This document shows, piece after piece, positions 8,529 to 17,818 of a DNA stretch of 64,000 nucleotides. The position numbers and the translations under genes were made by a program. Source of the DNA: Pseudomonas vlassakiae (lineage in GTDB: Bacteria > Pseudomonadota > Gammaproteobacteria > Pseudomonadales > Pseudomonadaceae); NCBI RefSeq assembly GCF_014269035.2, contig NZ_JABWRP020000012.1, positions 62,001-126,000 on the forward strand. Reading direction: 5' to 3'. The stretch's first letter is position 1, and every line of letters begins with the position of its first letter. Under the pieces are notes generated by a model. That model searched no databases, was not told the DNA's origin, and saw only the letters and a program-made list of their open reading frames with translations.

Positions 8529-10307
8529 TCAGAACTGCTCGGCATCCAGCAGGTACAACGACTCGCTGCCTGCCTTCACCGAAGCCACCAGCGAGCTCAC
8601 CCGCGGCAGCAGCCGTGCGAAGTAGAACCGCGCCGTGCCCAGCTTGGCCGAATAGAACGCCTCATCGCCCTCAGCCGCCTTGGCCGCCCGGGCCATCAGT
8701 GCCCACATGTAGGCATAGGCCACGTAACCAAAGGCATGCAGGTACTCGACCGACGCGGCACCGATCTCATTCGGGTTGCCCTTGGCCTGATCCAGCACCC
8801 ATTCGGTCAGCCCATCGAGCTGATCCAGGCAGGCACCCAGCGGCTTGGTAAACTCGCCCAGCTGGCCATCCGCGCTGGCAATGAACTGGCGAATCTCGTC
8901 AGAGAACAGCCTGTAGTAGGCCCCACCGCTGGCCACCACCTTGCGCCCCATCAGGTCCAGTGCCTGGATACCATTGGTGCCTTCGTAAATCTGGGTGATA
9001 CGCACATCGCGCACCAGTTGTTCCTGGCCCCACTCGCGGATGTAGCCATGGCCACCGAATACCTGCTGGCCATGCACCGTGCACTCGAGGCCGAGGTCGG
9101 TGAGGAAGGCCTTGGCCACCGGGGTCAGCAGCGCCACCAGCTCTTCGCTGCGTTTGCGCGTTGCCGGGTCTTGGCTGTACTTGGCGCTGTCGAGCTGCAT
9201 CGCCACGTAGGTGGAGAAGGCACGACCGCCCTCGATCAGCGCCTTCATGGTCAGCAGCATGCGCCGCACATCGGGGTGGACGATAATCGGGTCGGCGGCC
9301 TTGTCCTTGGCTTGCGGCCCGGTCGGGGCGCGGCTCTGCAGGCGATCACGGGCGTATTCAACGGCGTTCTGGTAGGAGCGCTCGGCCGATGCCAGGCCTT
9401 GGATACCTACGCCCAGGCGTTCGTAGTTCATCATGGTGAACATCGCCGCCAAGCCCTTGTTCGGCTCGCCGACAAGGTAGCCGACCGCCTCGTCGAAGTT
9501 CATCACGCAGGTCGCCGACGCCTGGATACCCATCTTGTGCTCGATCGAGCCGCAGGTGGCCGGGTTGCGCGCGCCGAGGCTGCCGTCTTCGTTGACCAGG
9601 AACTTCGGCACCAGGAACAGCGAGATGCCTTTGGGCCCCGCAGGTGCATCCGGCAGCTTGGCCAGCACCAGGTGGATGATGTTCTCGGTCAGGTCATGCT
9701 CGCCGCCGGTGATGAAGATCTTGGTGCCGCTGATCTTGTAGCTGCCGTCGGCCTGGGGCTCGGCCTTGGTGCGGATGATGCCCAGGTCGGTACCGGCATG
9801 CGGTTCGGTCAGGCACATGGAGCCGGCCCAGACACCCGCATACATGTTAGGCAGGTACTTTTGCTTCAGCGCCTCACTGGCGTGGGCATTGATCGACAGG
9901 CAGGCGCCGGCGGTCAGCATCGGGTACAGGCCGAATGCCAGGCTCGAGGCGTTGACCATTTCCTCGACCTGGGCCGAGATCGCCTTGGGCATGCCCATGC
10001 CACCGAACTGCGGGTCACCGCCCACGCCCACCCAACCGCCTTCGGCGTAGGTGTTGTAAGCCTCGATGAAGCCGGCTGGCGTACGCACGGCACCGTTGTC
10101 CCAGTGGCAGCCTTCTTCGTCGGCGGCCCGGCTGAGGGGGGCGATGCTCTTGCTGGTGACCTTGCCGGCTTCTTCCAGCACAGCCATGGCGGTGTCCGCG
10201 TCGACCGCCTCGGCCAGTTCGGGCAACTGCGCCCACAACTCGGCCACATTGAAGACTTCATTCAGTACGAAGCGCATGTCGCGCAGGGGCGCTTTATAGT
10301 CAGCCAT
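8529..10307 (-). CDS. Acyl-CoA dehydrogenase (large, ~600-residue class)
   Basis: 592 residues with the layout of the large bacterial class: a short amino-terminal domain ([18 protein letters not shown]), the FAD-binding core with CLTEPHAGTDLG and KIFITGGEHD, and an extra carboxyl-terminal helical domain of about 150 residues. The catalytic Glu lies in IYEGTNGIQALDL. It introduces the trans-2 double bond in acyl-CoA, passing electrons to electron-transfer flavoprotein. It is a clear paralogue of the enzyme at 14604-16409. The preferred chain length cannot be read. It is transcribed after a terminator that ends the GGDEF gene, so it probably has its own promoter. Confidence 0.93.
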   Translation of the reverse strand: MADYKAPLRDMRFVLNEVFNVAELWAQLPELAEAVDADTAMAVLEEAGKVTSKSIAPLSRAADEEGCHWDNGAVRTPAGFIEAYNTYAEGGWVGVGGDPQFGGMGMPKAISAQVEEMVNASSLAFGLYPMLTAGACLSINAHASEALKQKYLPNMYAGVWAGSMCLTEPHAGTDLGIIRTKAEPQADGSYKISGTKIFITGGEHDLTENIIHLVLAKLPDAPAGPKGISLFLVPKFLVNEDGSLGARNPATCGSIEHKMGIQASATCVMNFDEAVGYLVGEPNKGLAAMFTMMNYERLGVGIQGLASAERSYQNAVEYARDRLQSRAPTGPQAKDKAADPIIVHPDVRRMLLTMKALIEGGRAFSTYVAMQLDSAKYSQDPATRKRSEELVALLTPVAKAFLTDLGLECTVHGQQVFGGHGYIREWGQEQLVRDVRITQIYEGTNGIQALDLMGRKVVASGGAYYRLFSDEIRQFIASADGQLGEFTKPLGACLDQLDGLTEWVLDQAKGNPNEIGAASVEYLHAFGYVAYAYMWALMARAAKAAEGDEAFYSAKLGTARFYFARLLPRVSSLVASVKAGSESLYLLDAEQF

Positions 10308-10364
10308 GACAACCTCTCGCTGGTCGGGTCAGGGCGGCCACACGGACCGCGGCACGGGGTTCGT

Positions 10365-10384
10365 AAAAAACAACCCCGGGGTTG
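10365..10384 (-). terminator. Terminator of the GGDEF gene
   Basis: CAACCCCGGGGTTG (10371-10384) is a perfect palindrome that can form a CAACC/GGTTG stem with a CCGG loop. On the minus strand it is followed by TTTTTT. It separates the cyclase gene from the acyl-CoA dehydrogenase gene. Confidence 0.65.
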
Positions 10385-10451
10385 AATCCAGTGTAACCGA
10401 ACAACTTTTGCGAGACATAGGGTCATCACGCGACCGCACGGTCTATTTCGG

Positions 10452-11741
10452 TCACGCCATCCGCACGGCGCCACGCTGGGATTGTTGACCATAGACCATG
10501 ACACAGTTACGTCCCGCCCCCTTGGCACTGTAGAGCGCCTGGTCGGCGGACTTGAGCACCTCTTCCGGGTTGCGATGATCGACCAAGCGTTCGGCGACAC
10601 CGATGCTGATGGTCACCGAAACCGTGCCGCCCGCGCTGCCACTGCGGCGCTGACGCCCGGTGGAATCGTCCTGCGGGCGGCTGTTCTGGTCACGCAGGTG
10701 CATGGTGTAGTTGGCAATCATCTCGCGCACTGCTTCGACGTGCGGCACGCACTCCTCTGCCGTCTTGCCGGCGAACACCAGGGCAAATTCTTCGCCCCCG
10801 TAGCGATAGGCGCGGCCCCCACCGGTCACCTTGGACAACCGGCTGGCGACCAGCCGCAGCACTTGGTCACCGACATCGTGGCCGTGGGTATCGTTGAATT
10901 TCTTGAAGTGGTCGACGTCGGTCATCGCGATCACGTAGTTGCGACCCAGGCGTTGCATGCGCTCGTTCAGCGCACGGCGCCCCGGCAACCCGGTAAGTTC
11001 GTCACGGAAGGCCATCTGGTAGGCCTCGTGCGATACCGCAGCGGCAATCATGAGCATCACCTGGCTGCACATGATGTTCAGGGTAAACGGAAGGATGAAG
11101 GTCTTGGGCAGCATCCAGAAAATACCGACCAGGCCGATCAGCTGTGCCGCATGCAACGGCCGGGGCTCGCGCAGGTATTGCACGACCAGCAGGACGAACA
11201 CCACCAGGAATACCGGGTAGACCATCTGGATCAGGCTCATCCACTGGCCATGCAGCGAGGGCCAGCGGATCTCCGCCAACCACGCCAGCAGCGCCTGCGG
11301 GAAGCTCTGCTCCAAGGCCACGGCCACGCTGCCAACGGCGAACAGCACGGCGAAGCGGGCCAACAGGTCCTGGGCCAGGTGAGTGCGTTCCTGCCAGGCG
11401 CCGAACAGGCCGTACAGGGCAGGCAGCAACAGGCACACCAGGTGGAAGATCACGGCTGCGTCCTCGCGCACGCGGCCATTGTCACGGTAGAAATCGGTCT
11501 GCGTGTCGAGCAGGAAATAAGCGATGTACACCGTCACCATCAGGAACAGTTCACGCTGGCGGCGATACACGGCGCAGTAGGCGCCCCCCAGCAGCAGGAC
11601 CAAGGTGGGAAGAACATTGAACAGGGATGTGAAGAAGACACTGAGGTCTCTTACATAAGCCGCCGCGAGCCCAGCCAGCAGCAAAAACAGCGAAGGCAGG
11701 AAATGGCTCGCGCGAACAGCGTTTAGACGAAACAAGGGCAA
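10452..11741 (-). CDS. Membrane-bound diguanylate cyclase (GGDEF)
   Basis: About 429 residues. The amino-terminal 240 hold roughly six to seven hydrophobic segments forming a membrane sensor without a recognised named domain. The GGDEF domain follows, with DELTGLPGRRALNERM, the metal-binding DVDHFKKFND and the active-site loop GGEEF at residues 315-319. The inhibitory RxxD site normally five residues before the loop is absent (TGGGRAY here), so product inhibition at that site is not expected. An insertion rich in Arg and Ser (QNSRPQDDSTGRQRRSGSAG) interrupts the carboxyl half. The only long start is TTG at 11741 with a poorly spaced ribosome site, so the start is uncertain. Confidence 0.88.
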   Translation of the reverse strand: MPLFRLNAVRASHFLPSLFLLLAGLAAAYVRDLSVFFTSLFNVLPTLVLLLGGAYCAVYRRQRELFLMVTVYIAYFLLDTQTDFYRDNGRVREDAAVIFHLVCLLLPALYGLFGAWQERTHLAQDLLARFAVLFAVGSVAVALEQSFPQALLAWLAEIRWPSLHGQWMSLIQMVYPVFLVVFVLLVVQYLREPRPLHAAQLIGLVGIFWMLPKTFILPFTLNIMCSQVMLMIAAAVSHEAYQMAFRDELTGLPGRRALNERMQRLGRNYVIAMTDVDHFKKFNDTHGHDVGDQVLRLVASRLSKVTGGGRAYRYGGEEFALVFAGKTAEECVPHVEAVREMIANYTMHLRDQNSRPQDDSTGRQRRSGSAGGTVSVTISIGVAERLVDHRNPEEVLKSADQALYSAKGAGRNCVMVYGQQSQRGAVRMA

Positions 11742-11883
11742 TCTCCGACCCGGCAGATCAATAATAGCATTGTGCCTCTAGTTCATCGGCAGCACACGTG
11801 AATAGATGAATACACCGGTGGGTTAACGGCAGCGAGGGTGGAGCGCTTGAGGTTTTCTTGTAACGGGATCTTTACCGGTTGCT

Positions 11884-11924
11884 GAAAAAAAGCATCACTG
11901 GCCTCCAGCGGACGCCAGTGATGC
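11884..11924 (-). terminator. Terminator of the di-haem peroxidase gene
   Basis: GCATCACTGGC (11892-11902) pairs perfectly with GCCAGTGATGC (11914-11924). On the minus strand seven T follow the stem. It lies 14 bases after the stop. Confidence 0.85.
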
Positions 11925-11938
11925 AAAGGGGAACAGCG

Positions 11939-14077
11939 TTACAGGTCGTTGTTGAAGGGCAGCAACGGCCCCTGCGCAGTGGAGCGACCTGCGGCACCGA
12001 CGGCATTGAGCTGGAACTCGGCGTCTTGTGCTTGCCGAGAGGTGATCTGTGGACTGGCCGGTTTTTGCCCGACCGAGTTTTCATCGCCCTTCTCACCCTG
12101 CGGCAGCACTAGGGACGGATGATCGAACGGCGCCCGCTCCCAAGCCACGCGCGGATCGGTCAGGCCGACTTCCATGAACTTGACCAGTGCATCCACCTCA
12201 TCCGCCGTCAGGTTCAGCGGGGTCATGTCCGGATCAAGGTTGGAGCCGTTGTGCTGGTTGACTGCCGGGTGCTCGAAGCCGCTGGTGTTGCTGGCGTCTT
12301 CGCCGCGCCGGTCGCCGCCGCGGTTGTAGAACTCCATGACCTGCTGCAGCGTTGCCCGGCTGCCGTTGTGGAAGTACGGCCCGGTCAAGGCGATGTTGCG
12401 CAGGGTCGGGGTCTTGAAGGCGCCATCGACCGCGTCGCGGAAACCGACACTGGGCTTGAGCGTCGGGTCGCAGGGGACTGCTGCGCTCAGTGGCACTTCG
12501 AAGGTGCACACATCGACCTCCAGTGGGTCGGGAACATTCCCGCCTTGCAGTTGGCTGTTGTACTCACGGGTGAAGGACAAAGGATTACCCCAGGCGTCCG
12601 AGCCCCCCAATGCCAGGTCCTCGGAAGTGGGGCGCACACCGGTGTTGTAGAACCCATTGTCATAGAGTGTGGTCAGGCCGTCAGCCATGACCATGCGCTC
12701 GACGCGCTCATGCGGCTGGAACAGCAGCCTGCTGCCCGCGTTGGTCAACTCCGCCCCACCATGGCAGCTGACGCACTTGCCCTTGCCCAGGAACAGGTTC
12801 ATGCCTTGCACCTGCTGGGCATTCATGGCGGTGTGGTCGCCCTGCAGGTAGGCATCCAGTGGCGCCTGGTCAGAGATCAGCGTGGATTCGTACATCTGGA
12901 TCGCCAGCCCGAAGAACAGCGGGAAGTTCGCCTCCATCTGGGTATAGGGCTCGCTGCCCAGCAGGACCGGCTGCGTGGCGTTCCACAGGCGAGGCTGGAA
13001 GGCGTTCTTGATCAGTTCGCGATAGGTTGGCCGACGGGCACTGGAGACGGGGCCGAGTACCGAGTCGGTGGGCGAAATCTTTTGCCCCTTGAGCATCATG
13101 GTGTCGAGCATCCGCCGGCCAATGTCGGCGAAAGTACGCCCACCACAAGACATTTCCACCGCGCTGCCGGGAGGCCCGACGGCTTGCGAAGCGGCCGAGG
13201 CATCCTTGAGAGCCAGGCGTACCTTGACCGCCGCGCCACTGGCATCCTTGGTCACGAAGATCCCGGCGTCAGGGTCGCGGTTACCGAACGGCGAGAAGCC
13301 GTTGAAGACGTTGTTGGCCCGGCCATCCCAGAAGTTGCGCACGTTGAATGCCGCGTTGATCACCGACGGTGCATTGCGCCCGGTGGCGCGCCGCACGTTG
13401 ATGCCACCCACCTGGAAAATGCCATCCGGCTGCTGGGTGCACTTGTCGAAGCGCGACTGGCGGGGTTTGACAAAGTTGGCGTCGAACACACCTTGCGAGC
13501 CGATGACGTCATCGCTCGAATAGACAATCGCCGAGTTGCGGTCCAGAGGATTGGCCAGTACGTGGGTCGGGAAGTCACCCTTTTTCAACGTGTAGTTCGG
13601 GCCGCCCTTGCCACCGGAGCGGGTGGTGTAACTCGGCACGTCACCCGGAATGTCGCCTGCCGTGAACGGCTTGTTGAAGATCGACGCGACGTTGGCATTG
13701 GTATTGGCCTGGCCGGGGTTGATCTGGTTGGTGACCCGGTGATCGACACCGGCGTGGTAGTGGCATGAAGCGCAGGCGGTGGCGCCGTCACTGCCGATCG
13801 CCATGTCCCAGAACAGCGCCTTGCCCAACAGCACCACCGCCCCGCGATTGATCACGTAATCGGACATCAGGTCGACTTTGCGGCCACCTTCGGTACCGGA
13901 GGGATCCGGCGGCGTCATGCCCCGCAGTGACTGCAGGCTGGGCACATCCGGGACGACCGGAACGGTCCCGGCCGGGTCCGCAGCCCGAACGCTGGTCAAA
14001 GGAAGGCTGGCGGCGAATGTCATCGCTATCGCACAGGCCAGGCGGGGGACTCGCACGTTAATCAGATAGTCGACCAT
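11939..14077 (-). CDS. Secreted di-haem cytochrome c peroxidase / MauG-family protein
   Basis: 712 residues with a signal peptide (residues 1 to about 32, ending VRA-AD). Two haem-attachment sites are present: CASCH at 102-106 and CVSCH at 435-439. The domain order and motifs RNAPSVINAAFNVRNFWDGRA and KTPTLRNIALTGPYFHNGS identify the bacterial cytochrome c peroxidase/MauG superfamily. Typical peroxidases of this family have about 330-350 residues, so this one is about twice as long, with a large spacer between the haems and a tail after about residue 630. Whether it removes peroxide or modifies a substrate is not clear. It stands alone between an AT-rich gap and its own terminator. Confidence 0.85.
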   Translation of the reverse strand: MVDYLINVRVPRLACAIAMTFAASLPLTSVRAADPAGTVPVVPDVPSLQSLRGMTPPDPSGTEGGRKVDLMSDYVINRGAVVLLGKALFWDMAIGSDGATACASCHYHAGVDHRVTNQINPGQANTNANVASIFNKPFTAGDIPGDVPSYTTRSGGKGGPNYTLKKGDFPTHVLANPLDRNSAIVYSSDDVIGSQGVFDANFVKPRQSRFDKCTQQPDGIFQVGGINVRRATGRNAPSVINAAFNVRNFWDGRANNVFNGFSPFGNRDPDAGIFVTKDASGAAVKVRLALKDASAASQAVGPPGSAVEMSCGGRTFADIGRRMLDTMMLKGQKISPTDSVLGPVSSARRPTYRELIKNAFQPRLWNATQPVLLGSEPYTQMEANFPLFFGLAIQMYESTLISDQAPLDAYLQGDHTAMNAQQVQGMNLFLGKGKCVSCHGGAELTNAGSRLLFQPHERVERMVMADGLTTLYDNGFYNTGVRPTSEDLALGGSDAWGNPLSFTREYNSQLQGGNVPDPLEVDVCTFEVPLSAAVPCDPTLKPSVGFRDAVDGAFKTPTLRNIALTGPYFHNGSRATLQQVMEFYNRGGDRRGEDASNTSGFEHPAVNQHNGSNLDPDMTPLNLTADEVDALVKFMEVGLTDPRVAWERAPFDHPSLVLPQGEKGDENSVGQKPASPQITSRQAQDAEFQLNAVGAAGRSTAQGPLLPFNNDL

Positions 14078-14551
14078 GATGGACTTCCCGACGGCTCAGG
14101 TTTTTCAGGCTGTTGGTTCGCGCAACGAAGTGCGCTTAATGCCACCATAGCTGTAACAAAGTATTTCGACACGAAACATTCAATGGTTTTTTAGACCAGT
14201 TTATTTTGTCGGCAATACCAAGAAATACTGAAATTCAAACTTCCTCAGTTCTGGTGTAAAACAGCCCCAATAGTGGGTAGCATTCCCCAAACCATATTCA
14301 CGAACCGTTCACAGAAATGACGAAAGCCCCGGCACACAAGGGACCGGACGCTGGAAAGGCGACCAGACAGCATCTGGCAATGTATTTGCTACTTGTAGTG
14401 AACAGGGGATGAAATTAAAGAATGGGCCGAATTCGACCCAACCATAATTCACAGAACAATAAGCCTGCGCCTGTCGAAAAGTTGCGCTGCGCCAGCGATT
14501 GCAATTTGGAAGTGTAAGAACAGCCCGGACACGTGAAGATAAAAATAAAAC
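14078..14551. other. AT-richer gap upstream of the peroxidase gene
   Basis: About 470 bases without a credible gene on either strand. The part next to the peroxidase (14150-14280) is clearly richer in A and T than the neighbouring genes and probably contains its promoter, though no hexamer pair stood out. No repeats of note were seen. Confidence 0.4.
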
Positions 14552-14583
14552 AAAAAAACGCCGCTCGGCAGGAGCGGCGTTTT
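14552..14583 (-). terminator. Terminator of the second acyl-CoA dehydrogenase gene
   Basis: AACGCCGCTC-GGCAG-GAGCGGCGTT forms a ten-pair stem with T runs on both strands (seven T on the minus strand). It lies about 20 bases after the stop. Confidence 0.88.
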
Positions 14584-14603
14584 CTTCAGTAACTCAACCG
14601 GGT

Positions 14604-16409
14604 TTAGTAACCCAGAGAGAAGTCTTCTTCCTTCATGTCCATCAGGTTGTTGGCGCCCGACAGCATGCTGGCGACGTGAGTACGGGTACGCGGCAGGATG
14701 CGCTGGAAGTAGAAGCGCGCAGTCTGCAGCTTGGCAGTGTAGAAGGCTTCTTCGCTGGTGCCGGCAGCCAGTTTTTCCGCCGCCAGGCGAGCGATGTCTG
14801 CCCAGAAGTAGGCCAGGCACGCGTAACCGGAGTACATCAGGTAATCCACCGACGCGGCGCCGACTTCCTCGCGGTCCTTCATCGCGGCCATGCCCACTTT
14901 CATGGTCAGCTCGCCCCACTCCTTGTTCAGCGCAGCCAATGGCTCGACGAACTCCTTGACCGCGTCATTACCCTCCTGCGCCTGGCAGAACTTGTGCACG
15001 ATCTTGGTGAAGCCCTTGAGCGCTTCGCCCTGGGTCATCAGCACCTTGCGGCCCAGCAGGTCAAGGGCCTGGATACCGGTGGTGCCCTCGTACAGCATGG
15101 AGATGCGGCTGTCGCGCACGTTCTGCTCCATGCCCCACTCGGCGATGAAGCCGTGGCCGCCGTAGATCTGCACGCCATGGTTGGCGGCCTCGAAGCCGAC
15201 TTCGGTCATGAACGCCTTGGCGATCGGGGTCAGGAAGGCCAGCAGGGCATCGGCCTTCTTGCGCTCTTCCTCGTCCTGGCTGTACTTGACGATGTCCACC
15301 TGCTTGGCAGTGAAGTACACCATCGCACGGTTACCTTCAGCGAAGGCCTTCATGGTCAGCAGCATGCGACGCACGTCGGGGTGGACGATGATCGGGTCAG
15401 CGGCCTTGTCCGGCGCTTTCGGGCCGGTCAGGGAGCGCATCTGCAGGCGCTCACGGGCGTATTTCAGGCCACCCTGGAACGCCACTTCGGCATGCGCCAG
15501 GCCTTGCAGCGCGGTACCCAGGCGTGCGGTGTTCATGAAGGTGAACATGCAGTTCAGGCCTTTGTTGGCCGGGCCGATCAGGTAGCCAGTGGCACCGTCG
15601 AAGTTCATCACGCAGGTAGCGTTGCCGTGGATACCCATCTTGTGTTCGATCGAGCCACAGCTCACGCCGTTGCGCTCACCCACGCCGCCTTCGGCGTTGG
15701 GCAGGAACTTCGGCACGATGAACAGCGAAATGCCTTTGGTACCCGCCGGCGCATCTGGCAGACGAGCCAGCACGATGTGGACGATGTTGTCGGCCATGTC
15801 GTGTTCACCGGCCGAAATGAAGATCTTGGTGCCGGAGACCTTGTAGCTGCCATCAGCCTGTGGCTCAGCCTTGGTGCGCAGCATGCCCAGGTCGGTACCG
15901 CAGTGTGGCTCGGTCAGGCACATGGTGCCGGTCCACTCGCCGGACACCAGCTTGGTCAGGTAGGTGTGCTGCTGCTCAGCGGTGCCGTGGGCGGAGATGG
16001 TGTTCATCGCGCCGTGGGACAGGCCTGGATACATGCCCCAGGACCAGTTCGAACCCCCGACCATTTCGCTCAGGGCCAGGCCCAGCGACTCCGGCAGCCC
16101 CTGGCCACCGTGCTCGACGTCATGCGCCAGGCTCGGCCAGCCACCTTCGACGAACTGCTGGTAGGCTTCCTTGAAACCGGTCGGCGTCTTCACGCCCGAC
16201 TCGCTCCAGGTACAGCCTTCCTGATCACCGATACGGTTCAGTGGCGACAGCACCTGCTCACAGAACTTCGCGCCTTCTTCCAGGATCGCGTTGACCATGT
16301 CAGGCGTTGCGTCCTGGCAACCCGGCAGGCTCTGATAGTGCGCCTCGTAGCCGAGCAGCTCGTCGCGGACGAAACGAATATCACGCAAGGGGGCTTTGTA
16401 ATCAGGCAT
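14604..16409 (-). CDS. Acyl-CoA dehydrogenase, 601 residues (phenylacyl-CoA dehydrogenase-like)
   Basis: 601 residues starting [18 protein letters not shown] at the ATG whose codon ends at 16409. AGAGG precedes that ATG, and a longer frame to 16481 has no support. The core carries [22 protein letters not shown] and the catalytic [13 protein letters not shown], followed by the extra carboxyl-terminal helical domain of this class. It closely parallels the 8529-10307 enzyme. From memory, the KT2440 gene in this chromosomal neighbourhood was described as an inducible dehydrogenase for phenyl-substituted acyl-CoA; I cannot verify orthology here. A PsrA-type palindrome lies 69 bases upstream, pointing to induction by long-chain acyl-CoA. 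Confidence 0.92.
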   Translation of the reverse strand: MPDYKAPLRDIRFVRDELLGYEAHYQSLPGCQDATPDMVNAILEEGAKFCEQVLSPLNRIGDQEGCTWSESGVKTPTGFKEAYQQFVEGGWPSLAHDVEHGGQGLPESLGLALSEMVGGSNWSWGMYPGLSHGAMNTISAHGTAEQQHTYLTKLVSGEWTGTMCLTEPHCGTDLGMLRTKAEPQADGSYKVSGTKIFISAGEHDMADNIVHIVLARLPDAPAGTKGISLFIVPKFLPNAEGGVGERNGVSCGSIEHKMGIHGNATCVMNFDGATGYLIGPANKGLNCMFTFMNTARLGTALQGLAHAEVAFQGGLKYARERLQMRSLTGPKAPDKAADPIIVHPDVRRMLLTMKAFAEGNRAMVYFTAKQVDIVKYSQDEEERKKADALLAFLTPIAKAFMTEVGFEAANHGVQIYGGHGFIAEWGMEQNVRDSRISMLYEGTTGIQALDLLGRKVLMTQGEALKGFTKIVHKFCQAQEGNDAVKEFVEPLAALNKEWGELTMKVGMAAMKDREEVGAASVDYLMYSGYACLAYFWADIARLAAEKLAAGTSEEAFYTAKLQTARFYFQRILPRTRTHVASMLSGANNLMDMKEEDFSLGY

Positions 16410-16477
16410 TGCGATGAACCTCTGTGATGAGTTCGGTAGGGGACCGCTGATACCGACCAGCTCTTGGCGGCTTTGGG

Positions 16478-16493
16478 TCAAACAGTTGTTTGA
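16478..16493. promoter_or_regulatory. Candidate PsrA operator before the acyl-CoA dehydrogenase
   Basis: TCAAACAGTTGTTTGA is a 16-base palindrome except for its centre. It fits the published PsrA pattern (G/C)AAAC-N2-4-GTTT(G/C) with N4. PsrA is the pseudomonad TetR-type regulator of fatty-acid oxidation genes. It is centred about 76 bases before the start codon, a likely promoter position. Confidence 0.6.
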
Positions 16494-16597
16494 AACTTAC
16501 GTTTAGGACAGCCCGATGTCAAGAAGGGACTATGGTGCCATTTACGCCGCGAAAGATGGCGTTTATGCCATCGCCTGAAATCTCAGGCAGAAACGAC

Positions 16598-16684
16598 TGT
16601 GGGAGCGGGTTTACCCGCGAAAGGGCCAGCCGGGACAACAGGGGTGTCCGGACAGGCGCATTCGCGGGTAAACCCGCTCCCACA
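16598..16684. repeat. Paired inverted REP element
   Basis: A 24-base sequence (16598-16621, containing GAGCGGGTTTACCCGCG) is repeated perfectly in inverse orientation at 16661-16684. The 39-base spacer also contains smaller complementary runs. It lies between the divergent dehydrogenase promoter and the 3' end of a small gene. Confidence 0.9.
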
Positions 16685-16706
16685 GGGTTTTGCAGGGAAG
16701 CTGAAA

Positions 16707-17003
16707 TCAGGCGTAGGTATCGATGAACCGCCCGAGCATTTCGTCGGAAGCCTTGGCCACCTTTGCACCTAGTTCGACCTCGGTCTTGCCCAGGGCCAAT
16801 TGCACGGTGCTGGTTGCCAGGTCCATTTGCTGGCTGCGGTCGACCCCACGCAGGCGCTCGGCCTGAAAGTCGCTGGACTGGCTGGTGGCGGCACGCTCGA
16901 CCGAGGCATTGGCGATCTCGCCGGCGGCCTGATCGACCCGGTTCTGGCCGTTGTAGATGGCATTGAGGCCCGCGTAATACGCGGTGCTGCCGGTGATTTC
17001 CAT
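16707..17003 (-). CDS. Small conserved protein of unknown function
   Basis: 98 residues beginning MEITGSTAYYAGLNAIYNGQ and ending LGRFIDTYA. It is predicted to be mostly helical, soluble and without a signal peptide. The pattern of IANAS near residue 30 and a helical end weakly recalls flagellar rod proteins (FlgB/FlgC type), but the similarity is too thin to name it. The frame has normal codon use and a TGA-free run bounded by a REP element and a short gap before bioD, so it looks real. It may be transcribed with the biotin genes, 124 bases after bioD. Confidence 0.7.
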   Translation of the reverse strand: MEITGSTAYYAGLNAIYNGQNRVDQAAGEIANASVERAATSQSSDFQAERLRGVDRSQQMDLATSTVQLALGKTEVELGAKVAKASDEMLGRFIDTYA

Positions 17004-17127
17004 GTCAGAACTCCAATGACGCTGGATATGAACAAGGGCAATTAAAGCAGGCCAGGCGCGAAAAGGCCCGTTTAAATCCCTAATGGCTCAGTGCCACTTG
17101 ATAGGCCAAGGGCATATCCGGCCACAT

Positions 17128-17808
17128 TCAATCCAGCAAGTCGAGCTGCAAATGCTCTGCCACCGCATCCGCAGTAGCCTGCTTGAGCTTCGGCACCCGC
17201 CCCAGGCACGGGGCAGGTAGTCGCTCCGCCAGGCTGGCGAGGTTTTCTTCCAGCCGCGAGGTCCGCGGTTCGATGATATTCGCCACCCAGCCTGCCAGTT
17301 GCAGCCCGTCGCGGGCAATTGCCTCGGCACTGAGCAGCGCGTGGTTAATGCAGCCCAGGCGCACCCCAACCACCAGAATCACCGGCAGTTTCAGGGCAAT
17401 CGCCAGGTCAGAGAGGTTGGCATGGTTGGACAATGGCACGCGCCAGCCGCCTGCACCTTCGATCAAAGTGAAGTCTGCGCCCTGCCCCAGCACATGGCGC
17501 ATGGCCTTTGCCAGCACAGTGACTTCCAACGCGACATTCGCTTCCCGGGCCGCCACATGCGGGGCAATGGCCGGCTCGAAGGCAAACGGGTTGACCTCCT
17601 CGTAGGCAAGCTTGATCGAGCTTTCGTCGATCAACGCCTGGGCGTCACTGTTGCGCAGGCCTTTGGGCGTCATCGAGCAACCCGAAGCCACCGGCTTCGC
17701 GCCCAAGGTGCTCAACCCCTGCAAGCGGGCCGCATGCAGCAGCCCGGCGGCGATGGTGGTCTTGCCGACATCGGTGTCGGTCCCGGCAATGAAATAGGCC
17801 TGGCTCAT
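17128..17808 (-). CDS. bioD: BioD, dethiobiotin synthetase
   Basis: 226 residues from the ATG whose codon ends at 17808 (MSQAYFIAGTDTDVGKTT), behind GAGAGGAG. The P-loop GTDTDVGKTT (9-18) and the conserved EGAGGWRVPL segment identify the ATP-dependent carboxylase that closes the ureido ring from 7,8-diaminopelargonate and CO2. It is the last gene of bioB-F-H-C-D and begins 10 bases after the bioC stop. Length is normal. A longer frame to 17928 runs into bioC and has no support. Confidence 0.97.
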   Translation of the reverse strand: MSQAYFIAGTDTDVGKTTIAAGLLHAARLQGLSTLGAKPVASGCSMTPKGLRNSDAQALIDESSIKLAYEEVNPFAFEPAIAPHVAAREANVALEVTVLAKAMRHVLGQGADFTLIEGAGGWRVPLSNHANLSDLAIALKLPVILVVGVRLGCINHALLSAEAIARDGLQLAGWVANIIEPRTSRLEENLASLAERLPAPCLGRVPKLKQATADAVAEHLQLDLLD

Positions 17809-17818
17809 GCTGCTCCTC

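Noticed and set aside
14078..14551. Mobile-element remnant before the peroxidase
   Set aside because: Although AT-richer, it shows no terminal repeats, no transposase fragment and no target duplication.
16598..16684. CRISPR-like repeat pair
   Set aside because: Only two copies in inverse orientation with a REP core; no regular direct repeats or spacers.
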